Positions 50,701-63,682 are shown, counted from the stretch's first letter. The stretch is 64,000 nucleotides of DNA from Sciurus carolinensis (GCF_902686445.1 NC_062218.1:136945607-137009606); one strand, 5' to 3'. Translations and numbers: made by a program. The notes: a model not told the origin generated them from the sequence alone.

Positions 50701-53700
50701 ATGCACATTCCTGTGTTGATGTGGCCCTAGTATATAGCATATGCCACGGACTGTAGAAATAAAACAAAATGGACATGCATGAATAAACTAGGAAGTGTGT
50801 AGAAGGCAGAATCAGAACGTAGGCAGATGGAAACAACCCCACTTAGACTAAGCCGGGGGACATCAGAGGTGGGAGAGCACTGGGGTTGCATGAGGTCAGA
50901 GGGCTGATCTGGGTGGGGCAGGGAAGAGAGGGGAAGGCTTGGAAGAGGGCCTGCCAAGTGCCTGCAATGGTGGCCAACAAGGGCTTCTAGCAGTCTGGGC
51001 TTTGAGGGATCAGGTACCCAAAATGAAGGTGCTGAGCTCAACCTCACTCTTACAGACCCTCAGTATGTGACTGTCCCTAGCATGTGCATGTGGCACGTGA
51101 TTTATGTATGTGCAGGGGTAGTCACAGCTGAGGCAGGGAGCAAAGGTGTTTTAACCTCTGCCACCTCTGCCACATGCCACTTGCTGTCACATAATGGGCC
51201 ACTCTCCCACCATCACTACCCGTGGCAGTGTGGGCCCTGGAAAGGAACATTTAGCCTGTGATGAGAATAGACTTGGACACTTTCATGGCTGTGCTTATGA
51301 TGCTAATGCTGAGGTGCTTCAGAATCATGAGATGCATCATGCAAATGAGGTCAAAATGAGCCTAGGACAAATGTCCCTAGTCTGGAAACACTGTCCAGCA
51401 TGTGCCTGCCAATTCCCTGGCAACGGTGCACACTAAAACACTTGGCCAGTCGCTCCAGCTTTATTGGCCGTGTTGAATTTTATAGACTGATGTTCCATTC
51501 TCCGGTTTCCAATATCCCCCAAATTGCATCTTCCTGAAGGTTTTTATTTCTGCATCAGAGTATGCACTGCCTCCCTCACCATCGGTTATTCAAACAGCAT
51601 TTCTCATTTCACACAAGGGAAAGGACAACAACCACAAAACTTGAGCAGTGAGGGATGATGGGGCCGAGCTAGGGAGCATGGGGGTGGGGGGCAGCCTCAA
51701 GCAGATAAGGGCTCAGCTCCGCTTCATGCTTATTGAATTTATCCACTGAGTCCTTCTGATGCAATGAGTGTTCCACAGATTCTGTGAATCGTCACCCACT
51801 CAGTAGTGCAGAACTCCCCTCCTTGAGATCCCTGTTCAGTTTAGAGCAGAACCTGCAACCTCAAAAAAAAAACAAAAAAAAACACCTGGGGCTACATCAG
51901 GCTTCCCATCTGCATGGCCTCGTGGACCTCCCTGGATCTTTCCTCAGATGTAAAATGGGACAAGTGGCCATCCCTATGTTCTAGCTGTGGAAGTAAAGGA
52001 CATGCTGCACAAAGACCATACAGCTCAGTGCCTGACTCGTCCCAAGTGTTCCGTATTAATGATATGTTCCATCACTGTTTTTCAATTCTAAACTGGCCTA
52101 GAACAGTGAGACGCAAAGTCTGTGAAAGGAACACAGAAGCAGGAACACAGGCTCTGCTGGGAGGTCCTGGGGGACTATTGGGGGCCTAAATAACTTAATG
52201 GTTAATGAAGAGAAGGCAAAGAAGGTGCTGATTGTCAGCCCCAGATGCTGTCCTAGAAATGCCTACATGGAACCAGAACTTTTTCTGTACAACTGGCCCC
52301 TGGGTCTGGACTCCAGGGAGAAGCCTCCAGTGCTCATGCTCAGGCTGAGCTCCAGTCCTGGTAGGCAGGAGGCCAGGCTGCTTCTCCTCCTCTCACATTC
52401 CTCTAGGGTGTGCCTAGCAGACAGGAAAGACCTGAGCACCCACTAAGGGCTTATGACAATGGAAGACAGGCCAGCCCTAAGGTGGGGGGCTTTGGGGCAA
52501 GCACTTCCCCACCTTCACCAGAGCCACCACTCCAACTGGGTGCAAGAGAAAGTAAATGTCAGAGGCTCTGTTGAGAGTAGGGAGTGGGGTCTTGGGAGAG
52601 AGGAGGATATAAAGGACAACTTCCTATTGTTCCTATCCCTCATAATGGTGGCAGCTTGAGTTCCATGGATGACATTTATCATTTGTCCCAAATTTTCAGG
52701 GAGTTATCAATACAGGAAACTTAAAAACATCTTTTTTCCCCAAGTAAACAAAAATTTTAGAATCATCCATCTTCTAGTCTCTATTCATACCAGACTCTAC
52801 AAAAGATAACTTATAAACTTCATTCTCTGGGACTTTTCTGCCCCTGGAAGCCAAAATGAGAACAATCCTTATGGGGTTGGAATATGTAGAATAAGCAGAG
52901 AAGAAGTGGTAGGTTATGCTGGACTGAGCCACTGTGGGTTGGAGCTCACCTTCTGTGACCAGAGTTCCTGATCCCTTTGGGGAAGGTCTCTACTGAGGAC
53001 TGTTTGGGGACACTTGCCATTCTACACGAGAGAAGAGAAGAGGTAGCATTCTAAACCTCCATTTGTAAGACGACTTCTGGTGTCACATTTCAGTCACTAT
53101 GGCAATGAAGATTCCTTGTAATTGTGGGATGAAATACACTCATTTAGGGATCATTAGCATGTGTGAAAGTCAGACTGAACCCCACAGCCCAGCTCCAGTT
53201 AGAGTTTGCATCTTTGATCCCTCCTGAGTGGTAAACAGGGTACCTCTTGCTGAAGGTCAGGGACAAGGAGGGAGATGCGGGAAAGATGTGTTTCTTTTTG
53301 CTTGTGGCAAAATGAGGAATTGCACATTTTCTCAGCACCAAATATTACCAAGAGGATACCAAGACATCAAGTGCCATCCACTGTTGAACTTTATGCAGAG
53401 TTTGTGTTCTAAAAATTATCAACGTCGCATTCCTATTTGTGGCTAGTTGACATTTTAAAAATTATGTTTCTGACTTGGTTTTATGTTCCACTGCTCAAGA
53501 AGAGCTTGGCCTTCAGCAGACACTCACCAACCAGGGTTGTTTTAATACCAGATGATGCAAAAGTATAGTTGGAAGTTTTCCAATCAAACCATGACATTAT
53601 GGAAGAAAAAGGGGCTCTCATAAGTTCAGTTTTAAGTGAATCTTTCAGCTTCCTCAGTCAGCATGGTGTTTGTAGGTGTATTTTGGTGCTTCTGAGTTGA

Positions 53701-54199
53701 ATTCCCAAGTTAAGAAGTTAAAGGAAATCATTCCCATTTGTGAGAGAAAAAGAAATTAGACATTACAGTCTTGCTAATCCTTTTTTTCTTAAGTGTTACT
53801 AAGCAGGCATGAGAACTCAAGGTTTTGCTACAAGTTAATAAATAGATCTGGCTAGAGGGGGGAGGGACCACCTTTTTTCTTTTCTTATGGTTATTTTGTT
53901 GCTATTTTGCTTTGAACCTTGATGACTTAAGAATTAAGCTCCCCACCTGGGGGATACATTGTTGTTCTTCCACAGGTCTTCTCTGCCCTATCAGGGAAAG
54001 ATACTCACATCCTGGGCTGAGCCAGCTCAGTCCAGCCCTGGGCAGGAGACCCACACCTTGGGATGTGTGAGATCCCACAGCAGGCTATAATGCTCTCAAA
54101 TGACAGGGGATTGTTTTAGCTTTGCCAGAGCAGCCCCTATAGGAAGGAAGTGCTGGGTCCTAAGGCAGGGCTAGGCTGATAGGGCTAAGACAAGGCTTG
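50701..54199. other. FSTL4: Low-repeat intron downstream of the exon
   Basis: No repeat family or gene is recognised beyond an interrupted A-run near 51862-51880 and a G-rich stretch at 51679-51691. Confidence 0.4.
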
Positions 54200-54320
54200 G
54201 ACAAGGCTTGTGGTGTTTCACTTACCTCATCTGTAAAGTGGGAATAATAACAACACCTACCTCATAGAGTAGATTCATGAATGTGCAATGGACAGTGCCT
54301 GCCTGTAATGAGCACTCTTC
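54200..54320 (+). mobile_element. MIR SINE fragment
   Basis: CACTTACCTCATCTGTAAAGTGGGAATAATAACAACACCTACCTCATAGAG is a typical sense MIR right half. The segment is short and lacks the 5' core. Confidence 0.7.
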
Positions 54321-54798
54321 TCAAACTGGTAGCAACAGCCTCCATATGTTGATGATGACATTGCAAACACTGGGAAACATTCAAGGGGCTGATGCAAGTG
54401 GCTAGAAACTCCTGTCTGCTTAGGTAACAATGCTAGTTATGGACCAAAGACTGATGAGTCCTCCTATGAGCAAGGAAAGAGAAGAACATTGGTCCTCCAC
54501 ATATTTATTAGCGAATGACTAGTATTTGACCTCCAATTGGTCAAATGTAATTGTCACTTTCTCCAACTGGCTCTCTCTTTGAAAAGTTAAGTCATGAGTC
54601 ACCTGAGCATTTAGCAGGTTAGTAGAGAAGCAAGAGGAGGATGAAGTATCCCTGATTCCCAGCATGGAAGAAGTTTCTGGAATGCACAAAAATCTCAGAA
54701 AATGTCAGTGCAGCCCAAGGAAGGGATTCACCTGCCTGAGGATAGAAGGGGAATGTTGAGAGAAGGTTCCAGAAGAAATATTCAAGAAGGATCTTGAA

Positions 54799-55007
54799 GC
54801 TGGGAGTGGTGGCACACACCTATAATCCCAGTGACTTGGGAGGCTGAGGCAGGAGGATTGCAAGTTCAAAGTCAGCCTCAGCAACTTGGTGAGGCCCTAA
54901 GCAATTCAGCAAGATCCTGTTTCTAAATAAAATATTTAAAAGGGCTGGGGATGTGGCTCAGTGTTTAAGCACCCCTGGGTTCAATCTCCAGTAGCAAAAA
55001 AAAAAAA
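54799..55007 (+). mobile_element. B1-dID composite SINE, sense
   Basis: The 7SL-derived head GCTGGGAGTGGTGGCACACACC and CCCAGTGACTTGGGAGGCTG runs to about 54940. The ID-like tail GGGCTGGGGATGTGGCTCAG, CTGGGTTCAATCTCCAG and poly-A12 follow. It is the sense counterpart of the copy at 27955 and diagnostic for a squirrel-type genome. Confidence 0.95.
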
Positions 55008-55098
55008 GGCTGAGGGAGGGTTTGCTTGGTTTAAAAGGTGGGGAATAATAACCTTGGGTACCAAACAAGGGAATTTGAACTTAAGCTAATTGGGAGTC

Positions 55099-55144
55099 AA
55101 ATAAGCTAGTCCAACTTTCTCATTCTTTAAATAAGCTAGTCCAA
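55099..55144. repeat. 16-bp direct repeat, 30-base period
   Basis: AAATAAGCTAGTCCAA occurs exactly at 55099-55114 and 55129-55144. It is a small local tandem duplication downstream of the B1-dID, probably from slippage or unequal exchange. Confidence 0.85.
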
Positions 55145-55263
55145 GGACCAGAGTAGACTGGTACCTGTCCCAAATCACACAGGCAGAGTCAAGCCTAGGG
55201 CCTGAATTCTGCCCCTGCCACCAGTCCTTGAAAACACCCACAACTATGGAGCTCTTTTATAAG

Positions 55264-55365
55264 TTTTTTTTTTTTTTTTTTTTTTTTTGCGGTGCTGGGG
55301 ATCGAACCCAGGGCCTTGTGCATGCAAGGCAAGCACTCTACCCACTGAGCTATCTCCCCAGCCCC
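55264..55365 (-). mobile_element. ID-type SINE, antisense, with target duplication
   Basis: Poly-T (about 25 bases, 55264-55288) leads into GCGGTGCTGGGGATCGAACC, GCAAGGCAAGCACTCTACC and GAGCTATCTCCCCAGCCCC. The flanks GGAGCTCTTTTAT (55248-55260) and GGAGCTGTTTTTAT (55366-55379) are a near-perfect target duplication. It is a young copy with intact boxes. Confidence 0.95.
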
Positions 55366-55379
55366 GGAGCTGTTTTTAT

Positions 55380-57236
55380 TTATGTTCCAGAAAGGCATAT
55401 TCCCAAGAGATGCAATTGCTACATAATTGCTACATCTCTCCTGTCTTCCCCAGAACATTCCCGATGTGAAGGAGAGCTCCAGAGCCCGACTTGTTAGGAA
55501 AGACCTCACGCACCTGCATGGGAAGCAGGGGCTTCTCCAGGGAAAACTGGCTCAATCATCCCAACTCACAGGGCCTCAGACCTCAGAAAACCAGACCATG
55601 TCTCTCCTCTAAGGAAAGAGCAGGGAGCACAGGGACACCCAGAGGCTGCTAGGGGACCCTGGGATAGAAAACAGGCAGAGACTCCGGCATGAGCCCTTCA
55701 TCAGCCCAGCCTGCCTCTTGGAGCTGGGACTGGCTTCTGCTTTTTCTCTGGACTCCCTCTCCTGTTCTTCCAGTTGTCCTTCTGCTCCTGGTTCTACCCA
55801 CATTCATGCCCAGGGGCTACTGTTGCTCCTCCAACCCCTGCAAAGGAATCTCTTTGTACCCAGTTCCCTTCCTTGTCTTTACTTTGAGCTCCACAGGGAG
55901 TGTTTGGGCCACTTTCCACCAAATAGTTGGGCCACTTTCCACTTCCCAGCTTTAGATAGTTGCTGAGTGGCCACTGGCTGTGCCAAGGCTGTGCCAGAAT
56001 ACAAGGATACCCGAATGATCGGGATGCCAGGCCTGACCGTGAAATTGACCATCAAAGAAAGGTCATGCACCAATCCCTAGCACCTCCACTCTGGGTCATA
56101 ATTTGGCAACCGCTTTAACCCGAGACACCCCCAAGACCTCAAGGACCAATGGAAATCCTTATGGACAACCTCATTTTAGATGCCCCCTCCCCACTCCGTG
56201 GATTCTGTCCTTTGGTGCGAACTATTCAGGGTGAACTCAAAACTCTTTCACAACAAGCCCCAGCCCAGCCTCTCTTGGAGCTCAATCATCCCATTTGTAG
56301 TATCTGCTTCCAGGATCAAGAAATACAACTTGAAACAAATGTGTCTTCTTTGACTATTTCCTCTAGGTTTTATGCAAGAAAATGTCTTAGTGTGAACACC
56401 CTGAAAATGTGCAAGAATGTTATCAGCTCAGCCTGTGTGGTGCGCTTCACAGAGCTGCTGCATTCTGAATGAATTAATTACATTCCAGTAATTAAAAATT
56501 GCTAATAAGTTATTGAGCTGAGAAAGTCTCACACTGCATCGATTTCACTTACAGAAGCAAGCTACAACCTCGGAGCCTCCCCCACACACGTTGTTGCCTG
56601 CTGTTTTCTGACACCCCCTCCTTCTGGTATTCAACCCCTCCCTCACCCCTCCCTCTCTGTGAGTTCCTCAGTGTCTTGGTCACTGACAAGCTCAGTCTCT
56701 TCCCTAAAACCAAAAGGAGCCTACTTTTGCACCAGCATCTCTTCAGGTACCGTGTTATTTCTCCCGTATCCCTTCTCTCCACTGTCCATTGAGTTGGTTA
56801 AGATTGCTTGACCCTTTTAAATGCCAAGTCCAGTTGATACTTCTCAGGTCTGGTCTTATTGAATCACTCCTGCAGTGACATCTATCATCCGTCCTGCAGC
56901 CCTGCTCTGCTGGCCTCCAGGTATTGGTCCCCACCCTCTGCCTCTCCACAGACCATCCTCCCCAGCAGCATCGTACCTGTGGGCTCTCCTTACCCAGGAA
57001 CCCTCCTTGGTTCTCTTTCCATCCCACCCCTTCCCACTGCCCCAGCCATGCCTCAAAGACCCAAACTGTCTCGTGTGCAAAGACACAACTGTACCTCAGA
57101 CCCTCCTTCACATTCCTGCCTACCTCTTCTTCCAGCACACTTCTTCAAACCCACTTCCCATCTGGCTTCAAGAGTGGGATTTCCAAGGTGCAACCTGGAT
57201 TCAATATGGTGCTCTTCTGCTTAATCCCTGCCACCC
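55380..57236. other. FSTL4: Unassigned, CT-rich intron sequence
   Basis: Two short direct repeats aside, 56570-57235 is pyrimidine-rich and could be a very old L2-class LINE, but I cannot support that. A GAATTAATTACATTCCAGTAATTAAAAATTG block lies near 56468. Confidence 0.4.
55904..55942. repeat. 16-bp direct repeat, 23-base period
   Basis: TTGGGCCACTTTCCAC is exact at 55904-55919 and 55927-55942. A second slipped pair (GGCTGTGCCA/GGCTGTGCCA) follows at about 55977. Confidence 0.85.
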
Positions 57237-57615
57237 ATTCATTCAGCCACCCTGCATCTACTGCAAGTCAGGGAGTTTTCTGGGCCCTGGAATACAATGG
57301 GAAACAAACAGCCAGGAATCCTGCCCTCATGGCAGGCACAGTCTTGAGAGAGACAGGCAGCAAACCAAAGATAAAGTATGTTCAGTGGTGACAAGTATCC
57401 TGTGGAAGAAACGGAAGGGAAGGCAGCTAGTAAGAGCCCCTAATGTGATATGTGACATTTGAGCTAAGACCTGAATGAGGTCAAGAAGTTAGGGGAATCA
57501 TCCGGGGCAGAAGGCATAGCAGATGCAAAGACCCTGAGGTGGAATCTTGTTTGGGGCTCCATGAGGAGGCCAGAATTTCTGGACCAGAGTAAGAGAAGAG
57601 AAATTGAGGAAGTCA
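57237..57615 (+). mobile_element. Ancient mammal-wide repeat (same family as 5205-5960)
   Basis: Blocks are GGGCCCTGGAATACAATGGG, CCTGCCCTCATGGCAGGCAC, GTGACATTTGAGCTAAGACC, GCAGATGCAAAGACCCTGAGG and CCATGAGGAGGCCAGAATTTC. The shared consensus order places it with the split element near 5.2-5.9 kb. The 195-, 155- and 121-codon frames around 56859-57462 are chance frames in CT-rich and repeat sequence. Confidence 0.55.
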
Positions 57616-60600
57616 TCCATGTGAGGACTTCTTGATCATTGGAAACCCAAGCTCTTTGCCCCTTGCCAAGATCATCCTTCTAATTACTCTCCATACCCAC
57701 CAAGAGAGAGCCTTGAGGGACCTTCCTCTTCATTACCACCCTTAGTCATGCCATGACCTGGAAGAAATGATCTGTCCAGGAACCTGGCCAAGTGTCTCGT
57801 TCTTTATCTACAGTAAACCTGCAGGGCCCAAGGATTTTCATGAGAGCCTCAAGCTAAGAAAGGGTCGTCAGAACTTCTATCAAGAGCAAAGGCCTCTTTC
57901 TGTTGAAATTTCTAGTTAGCTTGCTTAGTTCCCTTCCATACTGAGTGTCCTTACAAGTGGGGACATTTGCTTTGTCTTTCTATCCATAGCACACCAGTGA
58001 CGTTCACTTTTTAGACGAATGCACAAATCAGTGATAAGGTATTAAATAGGACATATGCAGTCACCTTTAAGTTCCCCAAGTGACAAAATGGGAAGCCCTG
58101 GTTAGAAATCCTCCAGTTAATACAAATTAGAACGGACCAGCAAAGGAGCAGACGGAGTCAAGAGAGGAACCCTGCCCAAAGGCCTCGTTGGATTTTCTAT
58201 GATGGGAGAGTCATCAAGGGCATCAAGGGGCCACTAGGAAGGAAGGGGACATGAGGAGCAGGGAAGGGAGAAAAGTGAAGCCCCTGGCCCCACAAGTGTC
58301 CTTCCAGGAGGCCAATTTGGGCAAAGCGCTGCATGGAGAGCTAGGTGTCTTGGCTCAGGTGTCTTGGCCCATTGGAGCAGAGCCCATACCCAACACCTGG
58401 GAGGTTTTGGATGATCACTCAGAGTCAAATGTTTAATTACTAAGTGAGAAGAAGTTGATTTGGGACTTCCTTAAGGTTCTCCCCTATTGCGTCTTCAATT
58501 ATGATCAAGGCCCCCGTGTAGCAGCCGCTAAATGACACCGCGTATTGAATCTCCATGCTCAAGCAGTTTATCTAATTATCTGTGTGACAAACTCAGCAAC
58601 TGTCAGCCCAGCCACAGCTCAAACATGTCGACTCTGGGTGCCTGCCGCTGTTTTCTGCTTACTCACAGGCTCCAGGAAAGGACTTCCTCGCTCCTCTTTA
58701 ACTGGGAATCCCTTTCAGGTCTTCTGCTGCCTCGTGACCTCAGGAACTGGAGGGGGCAGTGACAGAGACAGTGGGGATGGGAGTTGGGCAGAGGCGCAGT
58801 GGTTGCACTGCTCCTGGCCCTTGTCCCTCCTGCCCTTACTCCCAGTTCCCATGGCTGATGTTGGAGCCCAGCCTCTCTGCCCACTCTTCTGGACAGGAAA
58901 GTAATGGCCCTCTTGGTGCCATCTTTGTTTCTCCAAAGAGGGAGGAACACTGAAACGCTGTATCAAATAATTGAAATAAATCAGAGGTATTGGAGGGCAG
59001 AACCACACAGTGACCTAGGGAGGAAGGAAGGGGCCCCATCAGCAAAACATCTCTGTGGATACAGTCCCCAGCAGAGCAGGCTCACTGAACACTTTAATAA
59101 CAAGGTCACACCAAAGGGCCAAATGCCAGGTGTGCATTAAGTCTTTATCCAGGAGAGCTGAGGGGGGCAGCCCTCAGTGGCACCCTGGGTTCCCAGGTCT
59201 ACCTGCGGGTGAACTTGTGCCCACTCAATACCAGATGCCACAGGAGAGCTGTGTCCAGAACATGAAGTGTTCTTTAAAACTTCCCAGCAACTGCCGGTCT
59301 TGGGCATCTTCTCCTTGATGCCCCCTGTTTTTTGTGCTCACTCCCACTTTCCTGCATCCCAATCACTCATGAACAAAGGTAATCAAAATGGAACTGTTTT
59401 CAAAAACCTGCTCTAGATGAGAGGGGCAAAATCACTTTGTTTGAATGTAATTAAAATAGCCAGATGCAATGAACTCTGTCCACTTATTATAAGCAGAGCC
59501 ATCTGAGATATGCAATTCTCTTGGTCACTAAAAAGGGCTCATCCAGGGACCTGGCAGCCATCTCCATTTTCTTATCTTCCTTAGGAAACTGTGGTTTCCT
59601 CTTCTACTCCTTGTCTTCCATCCATTCTCACTCCTTCAGTTGGCTAAGGTGGACCTCCCAGGGCCTGGTCTCCCAGTGGTCCAGCAAGTACCTCTGCAGA
59701 CTTCTCCCTCTCCCACTCGCTCTACCTGGTTGAACTCTCTGACACTTCCACCTATCCTCCACCCCTCTCCATTTTCTGTCTGTCTGCTCAGATGATGTGT
59801 GGCTTCTCCAGTGATCCATATTTCCATCAGAATATAATAAATGGGGATTTTCCGAAATCTGCATTTGTAGCTAGCCAGGTGGATTGTACAGGTACAGGTC
59901 TATGTGGGCCCTCGCAACTTGTTATTTAGGTAACCTTAAACGAGAGACATCAGAGGGTGGAATGGGTCCAGTGGCAGAACCTTTCCCAGTAGGTGGGTGA
60001 TGGACAGGAAAGAAAGAATGAGGCAGAGGTATATTGCAAGACTACAAAAAGAGAAATACCCTGAGCAAGGAAGACACTTCAAAAGGGGACATGGAATAGA
60101 GGTAGAGGTCGCAAAGAAAGAGGCAGTTACATGTCATTGTATTTTTGTAGACAGTGAACTTCTTAGCCCCCCTTTCCACACATGAACAGATGACTCTTAA
60201 CTGTTAAGCCTCAAGTGCTGGGTACAGGAGAGTTAGTATAGCAGTGACCATAGGTGTAGCTCCAATTGCAGAGTCTGGGTAATCTCACCGAGGCTACAGT
60301 GAGAGTTAGCAGAGGTAAATCCCTAGGAGATCTGTTCAAACAAGAATTAAAGATAAGTTTATTCCTGCAGCAGAAAAGAAGGAAAGCACTCACTCAAGAC
60401 AGCAAAAGAGTGTGCCTAGGAGAAAAATTATTATAAAAAACAGAAGCACATTTTAGACAGCAGACAGTAGACTGGGTTCTACTGTTGATTCAAGAAAACA
60501 TGAACTCTGGAATGAGATGATAAATAGGAATATAAGTCAGGTTAACGAAAGTCAAAAAGAAAATCAAAGCTGGAGGAGGTAAGTGAAGAATATAAGGAAC

Positions 60601-61759
60601 CTGAAATACAATAATAGAAGTTCCATCTAAATGTCAAGTGGTAAGGACAAGATTAGCCATGTAGAAGTCATACAGTTGTTCTCTAGTATGGAGAATAAAC
60701 CTGAATACCTCTCCCAAAATATATAGAACATGAGGGGAAAAGAAGGTTGCAAAATAGTGTTAGATATGAGGTATATATGTAGGATAGAGATGAAAGATTT
60801 AATATATTGGTGATCAGTCATCTCAAAGAGCCCAGAGCAAATCAAATGAACACAATAACCAAAGAGGTATTTGAAAAGCAATCAGGTATCACACTGGGGG
60901 CTCTCAGGTGGTCCTAGCTGATCAGCTTCCCCAGTGATGACTTTCCCTCTTTGGTCTGATTCACATCAAAGATGAGTGTCAGACAATATCTGATGTGAAG
61001 GAGAAACATTCTGTCCTTAGACTTTTATGCAACATGAAAAAGCAATGAAGCCATGAAGAGCATTCACAGGGTCTCATGGTGATGGGATTGCGATATAAAA
61101 TGTCTGCACTCATCCACTGGTGACCCATGTGTGGAAATAGCAGAAGAGTACTCCGCTGGGCAAGGGCTCTGGTAATACACCACCCACATATTCTTGGCAG
61201 GGGAAAAAATGGAAAGATAAACCTCCAACGATCTATGACAAATCAATTTGACAAAAAAGCGGTTGTGGTACTTGAGGCCCAAAGGGAAACACAGCGGCTC
61301 CTGAAATGAGAAGTTGTCTAAATAGTTGTTTCAAATATAGTTAACAAAAATTGCAAAGGTTAAATAAAGAAATTAAGTGCACTAATTTCTTTCACTCACT
61401 TATGGGAATTTCAACAGCTCATGCATAATTTTTGACTAAGTGTGTTAAAAAGCATATGATGCTGATGCCCAACTAGGCAACTTTCCATTAACCCTGTCCT
61501 CATAGCCCAGAATGAACTCAAAGCTGGCACCAAATGATCATCCCCAGTTGTTCTCACCTGTTTTGGCTGCTATGCCCAATAACCATGAGTCAGATCAGCC
61601 ATTGATGAATTGGTCTTTTGTAAAATCTGACTGTCCCATGCCTTCATTACAGTAGTTAGTTGTGCTCCCCACACTGGGAAACTGAGGCTGTGAATAAAGG
61701 AGAAGAAATCCCAGGTCCCTTGCAGTGGGTCTTCCTTACACAGTGATGCCTTGGCTTGT
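57616..61759. other. FSTL4: Mostly unique intron sequence
   Basis: No gene is found. 58430-58660 keeps several CpGs (AGCCGCTAAATGACACCGCG) next to homeodomain-type TAATTA motifs. From 59950 to 61400 it is A-rich and may contain decayed retroelement sequence that I cannot classify. Confidence 0.4.
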
Positions 61760-62321
61760 TGCTAGCGGTGACGGAGGATGGGAGAACAGTTACTGAGATC
61801 AGGGGTCTCTGATGCCCTCATGGCTGTGGCATGCCACATTCCTGGGAATGTTTCTGTGCAAGGGCACAGGATGCCTCACTGCTGTAGCAATGCCCTGTGT
61901 GAGGAGGCTCTGTGCAAGAGCCCTATCAGTTCTAACCTTGATCTCAGGCACACAGCTCCTGGGAAGAAAGGAATTCTTATGCTAGACAACCACAATGTTT
62001 CACCAGCTCCACTTCTCCCATTCCTGCCCACTTTACAGTAACTTTTAACAATGGACTTTCTTGAGAGCTACACAAAGTTCCTAACATTGCACTTTGCAAC
62101 TATGGATTGCAACTGTGGAAAAGCTACATAGGATGTCCTAGTTTCTGTAACTTTCCTGAATACAAAGAATAATGGTTGCACAGTCTTTAACCTGATAATG
62201 AGATGTATGTAAATAAAGATTGCTGGTGTAACTCTTTAGACCTGCATCTCTATCAGAGAGCAGGCTCCCCCTGATCCCAGTTTAATCTTCAAGATCTGTG
62301 TCTGTCAATATTTATTTTCCA
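61760..62321 (+). mobile_element. ERV-type LTR-like block, sense
   Basis: The right end looks like R/U5: AATAAA at 62212-62217, then GATTGCTGGTGTAACTC, CAGGCTCCCCCTGATCCCAG, CTTCAAGATCTGTGTCTGTC and TTTATTTTCCA. Upstream text (GCATGCCACATTCCTGG, CCTGGGAAGAAAGGAATTC, CCTAACATTGCAC) would be U3. The left edge and target duplication cannot be fixed. A sense polyadenylation signal inside the FSTL4 intron is notable. No internal viral genes are visible. Confidence 0.5.
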
Positions 62322-63430
62322 ATCCCCCTTCACCCCTCGCTGGACCGGAGAGATTAGTTGCACTGGTCGCAGCATTGGCTAATGCCAGTGTGGGGGTTAG
62401 GGGAAGGGGGAAGGTCAGCACTCTGGATTCGAATGTTCCACTTGGAACCATGAATGTGTGATTAATCATGAAGAGTGATATGCATGACAGCCCTATTGCC
62501 AAAAAAAATAAAAAGTCAAGGAAAGTAGAAAAACTGTCCCTTGGGAGATGAAGGTCGAGGTTAAACTTCCCACAACAGCAAGGGTCCACAGTGGGACAAA
62601 GCCATGTGCAGTAGAAAACAGTGGCCATTGGATCGAGTGGACATCATAGAAGCCACCATTCACTGAGCATCTGCCAGACTCCTGGTCCCTTGCCAGGTGC
62701 TTTGTGGGTCTGGTGTCATGCAGTTGGCATTTACTATGGGACAGAGAAAAGTCAAATTACCCAGTTACTGAGCTGTAAATGAGCATCAGAACAGGGAGCT
62801 GCCTGTTCACTTTCCCTGTATGCCGTAGTCACTCCAACAGCTAGGAGGGACTTTCCTGCGGGGAGAGGACTTGACCTGAACCTGGAAGAAGGAGTGGGGT
62901 GAGAATAGCCAGAGCAGCAGCAGATGGAAACCCCTAATGCAGCTTTGCTAAGCGTTATGGAGGCTTTCCTTCCTCCTCCACCAGACCTGGCACTGTGACT
63001 GGTCAGTCAAATGTACCTAAAAACAGCCAGTCCCCAAAACAGAAATAGGCGGAAGTTAGAATTTCCATGACATGGAGCATTGCCATACCCAGTCTTTTAA
63101 TGAAAAGAATCTCACACACATTCCATCTTGAACCCCACCGTCCATCTCTTTCCATGTGACAGTGTGTCGTGACCACCACAGTGAGCACACTGTGAGGAAA
63201 CAAGTCCATGTGATGCCAAGTGAAGTGGGGTGACAGCTTCACCTGCTCAAGGAAGCAAGCCCCGTATTTCTCCGTTCCTCCTGTCTTTCCACTCCTGCCT
63301 TGTTCCTTCTCACCAGTGTCCCCACCCCAACCCCTGCCAAGTTGTACAGGTAGAAAGATCTTGTTTCCATATCAGGCTCTTCTCAATAGACACTCCCCTT
63401 GCAACGTTAAAGCAACAAACTTTCCACTTT
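62322..63430. other. FSTL4: Unassigned intron sequence
   Basis: Follows the LTR-like block. No retroviral internal region or primer-binding site is recognisable after 62321, and no gene is seen. Confidence 0.4.
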
Positions 63431-63443
63431 AAAAAGTTATGCG

Positions 63444-63682
63444 TGGGGGTGGGGGATGGGGGGTAAAAGAAGAATGGAGGAACTTTGGATTACGCAGAAG
63501 GAAGTGACGGGGGAGGGGGCAGGGGTATGAAAGATGGTGGAATGAGACAGACATCATTACCCTATGTGCACATATGATTACAAGAATGGTGGGAATTTAC
63601 ATCGTGCACAACCATAGAAACAAAAAGTTGTACGCCATTTGTGTACAATGAATCAAAATGCAGTCTGTAAAAATAAAAAATA
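63444..63682 (+). mobile_element. Young 5'-truncated L1 3' UTR with 13-bp target duplication
   Basis: Only about 239 bases of 3' UTR are present: G-rich tracts, GGATTACGCAGAAGGAAG, GAAAGATGGTGGAATGAGAC, GAATCAAAATGCAGTCTGTAA and an A-rich tail. Flanks AAAAAGTTATGCG (63431-63443) and AAAAATTTATGCG (63683-63695) differ by one base. The preceding TTT makes TTT/AAAA, the L1 endonuclease target. The shared 3' UTR ties it to the copies at 27403 and 32315. Confidence 0.93.

Noticed and set aside
56859..57462. Overlapping frames of 121, 155 and 195 codons
   Set aside because: Three + frames and one minus frame are open together in CT-rich sequence and an ancient repeat, which indicates composition rather than coding.
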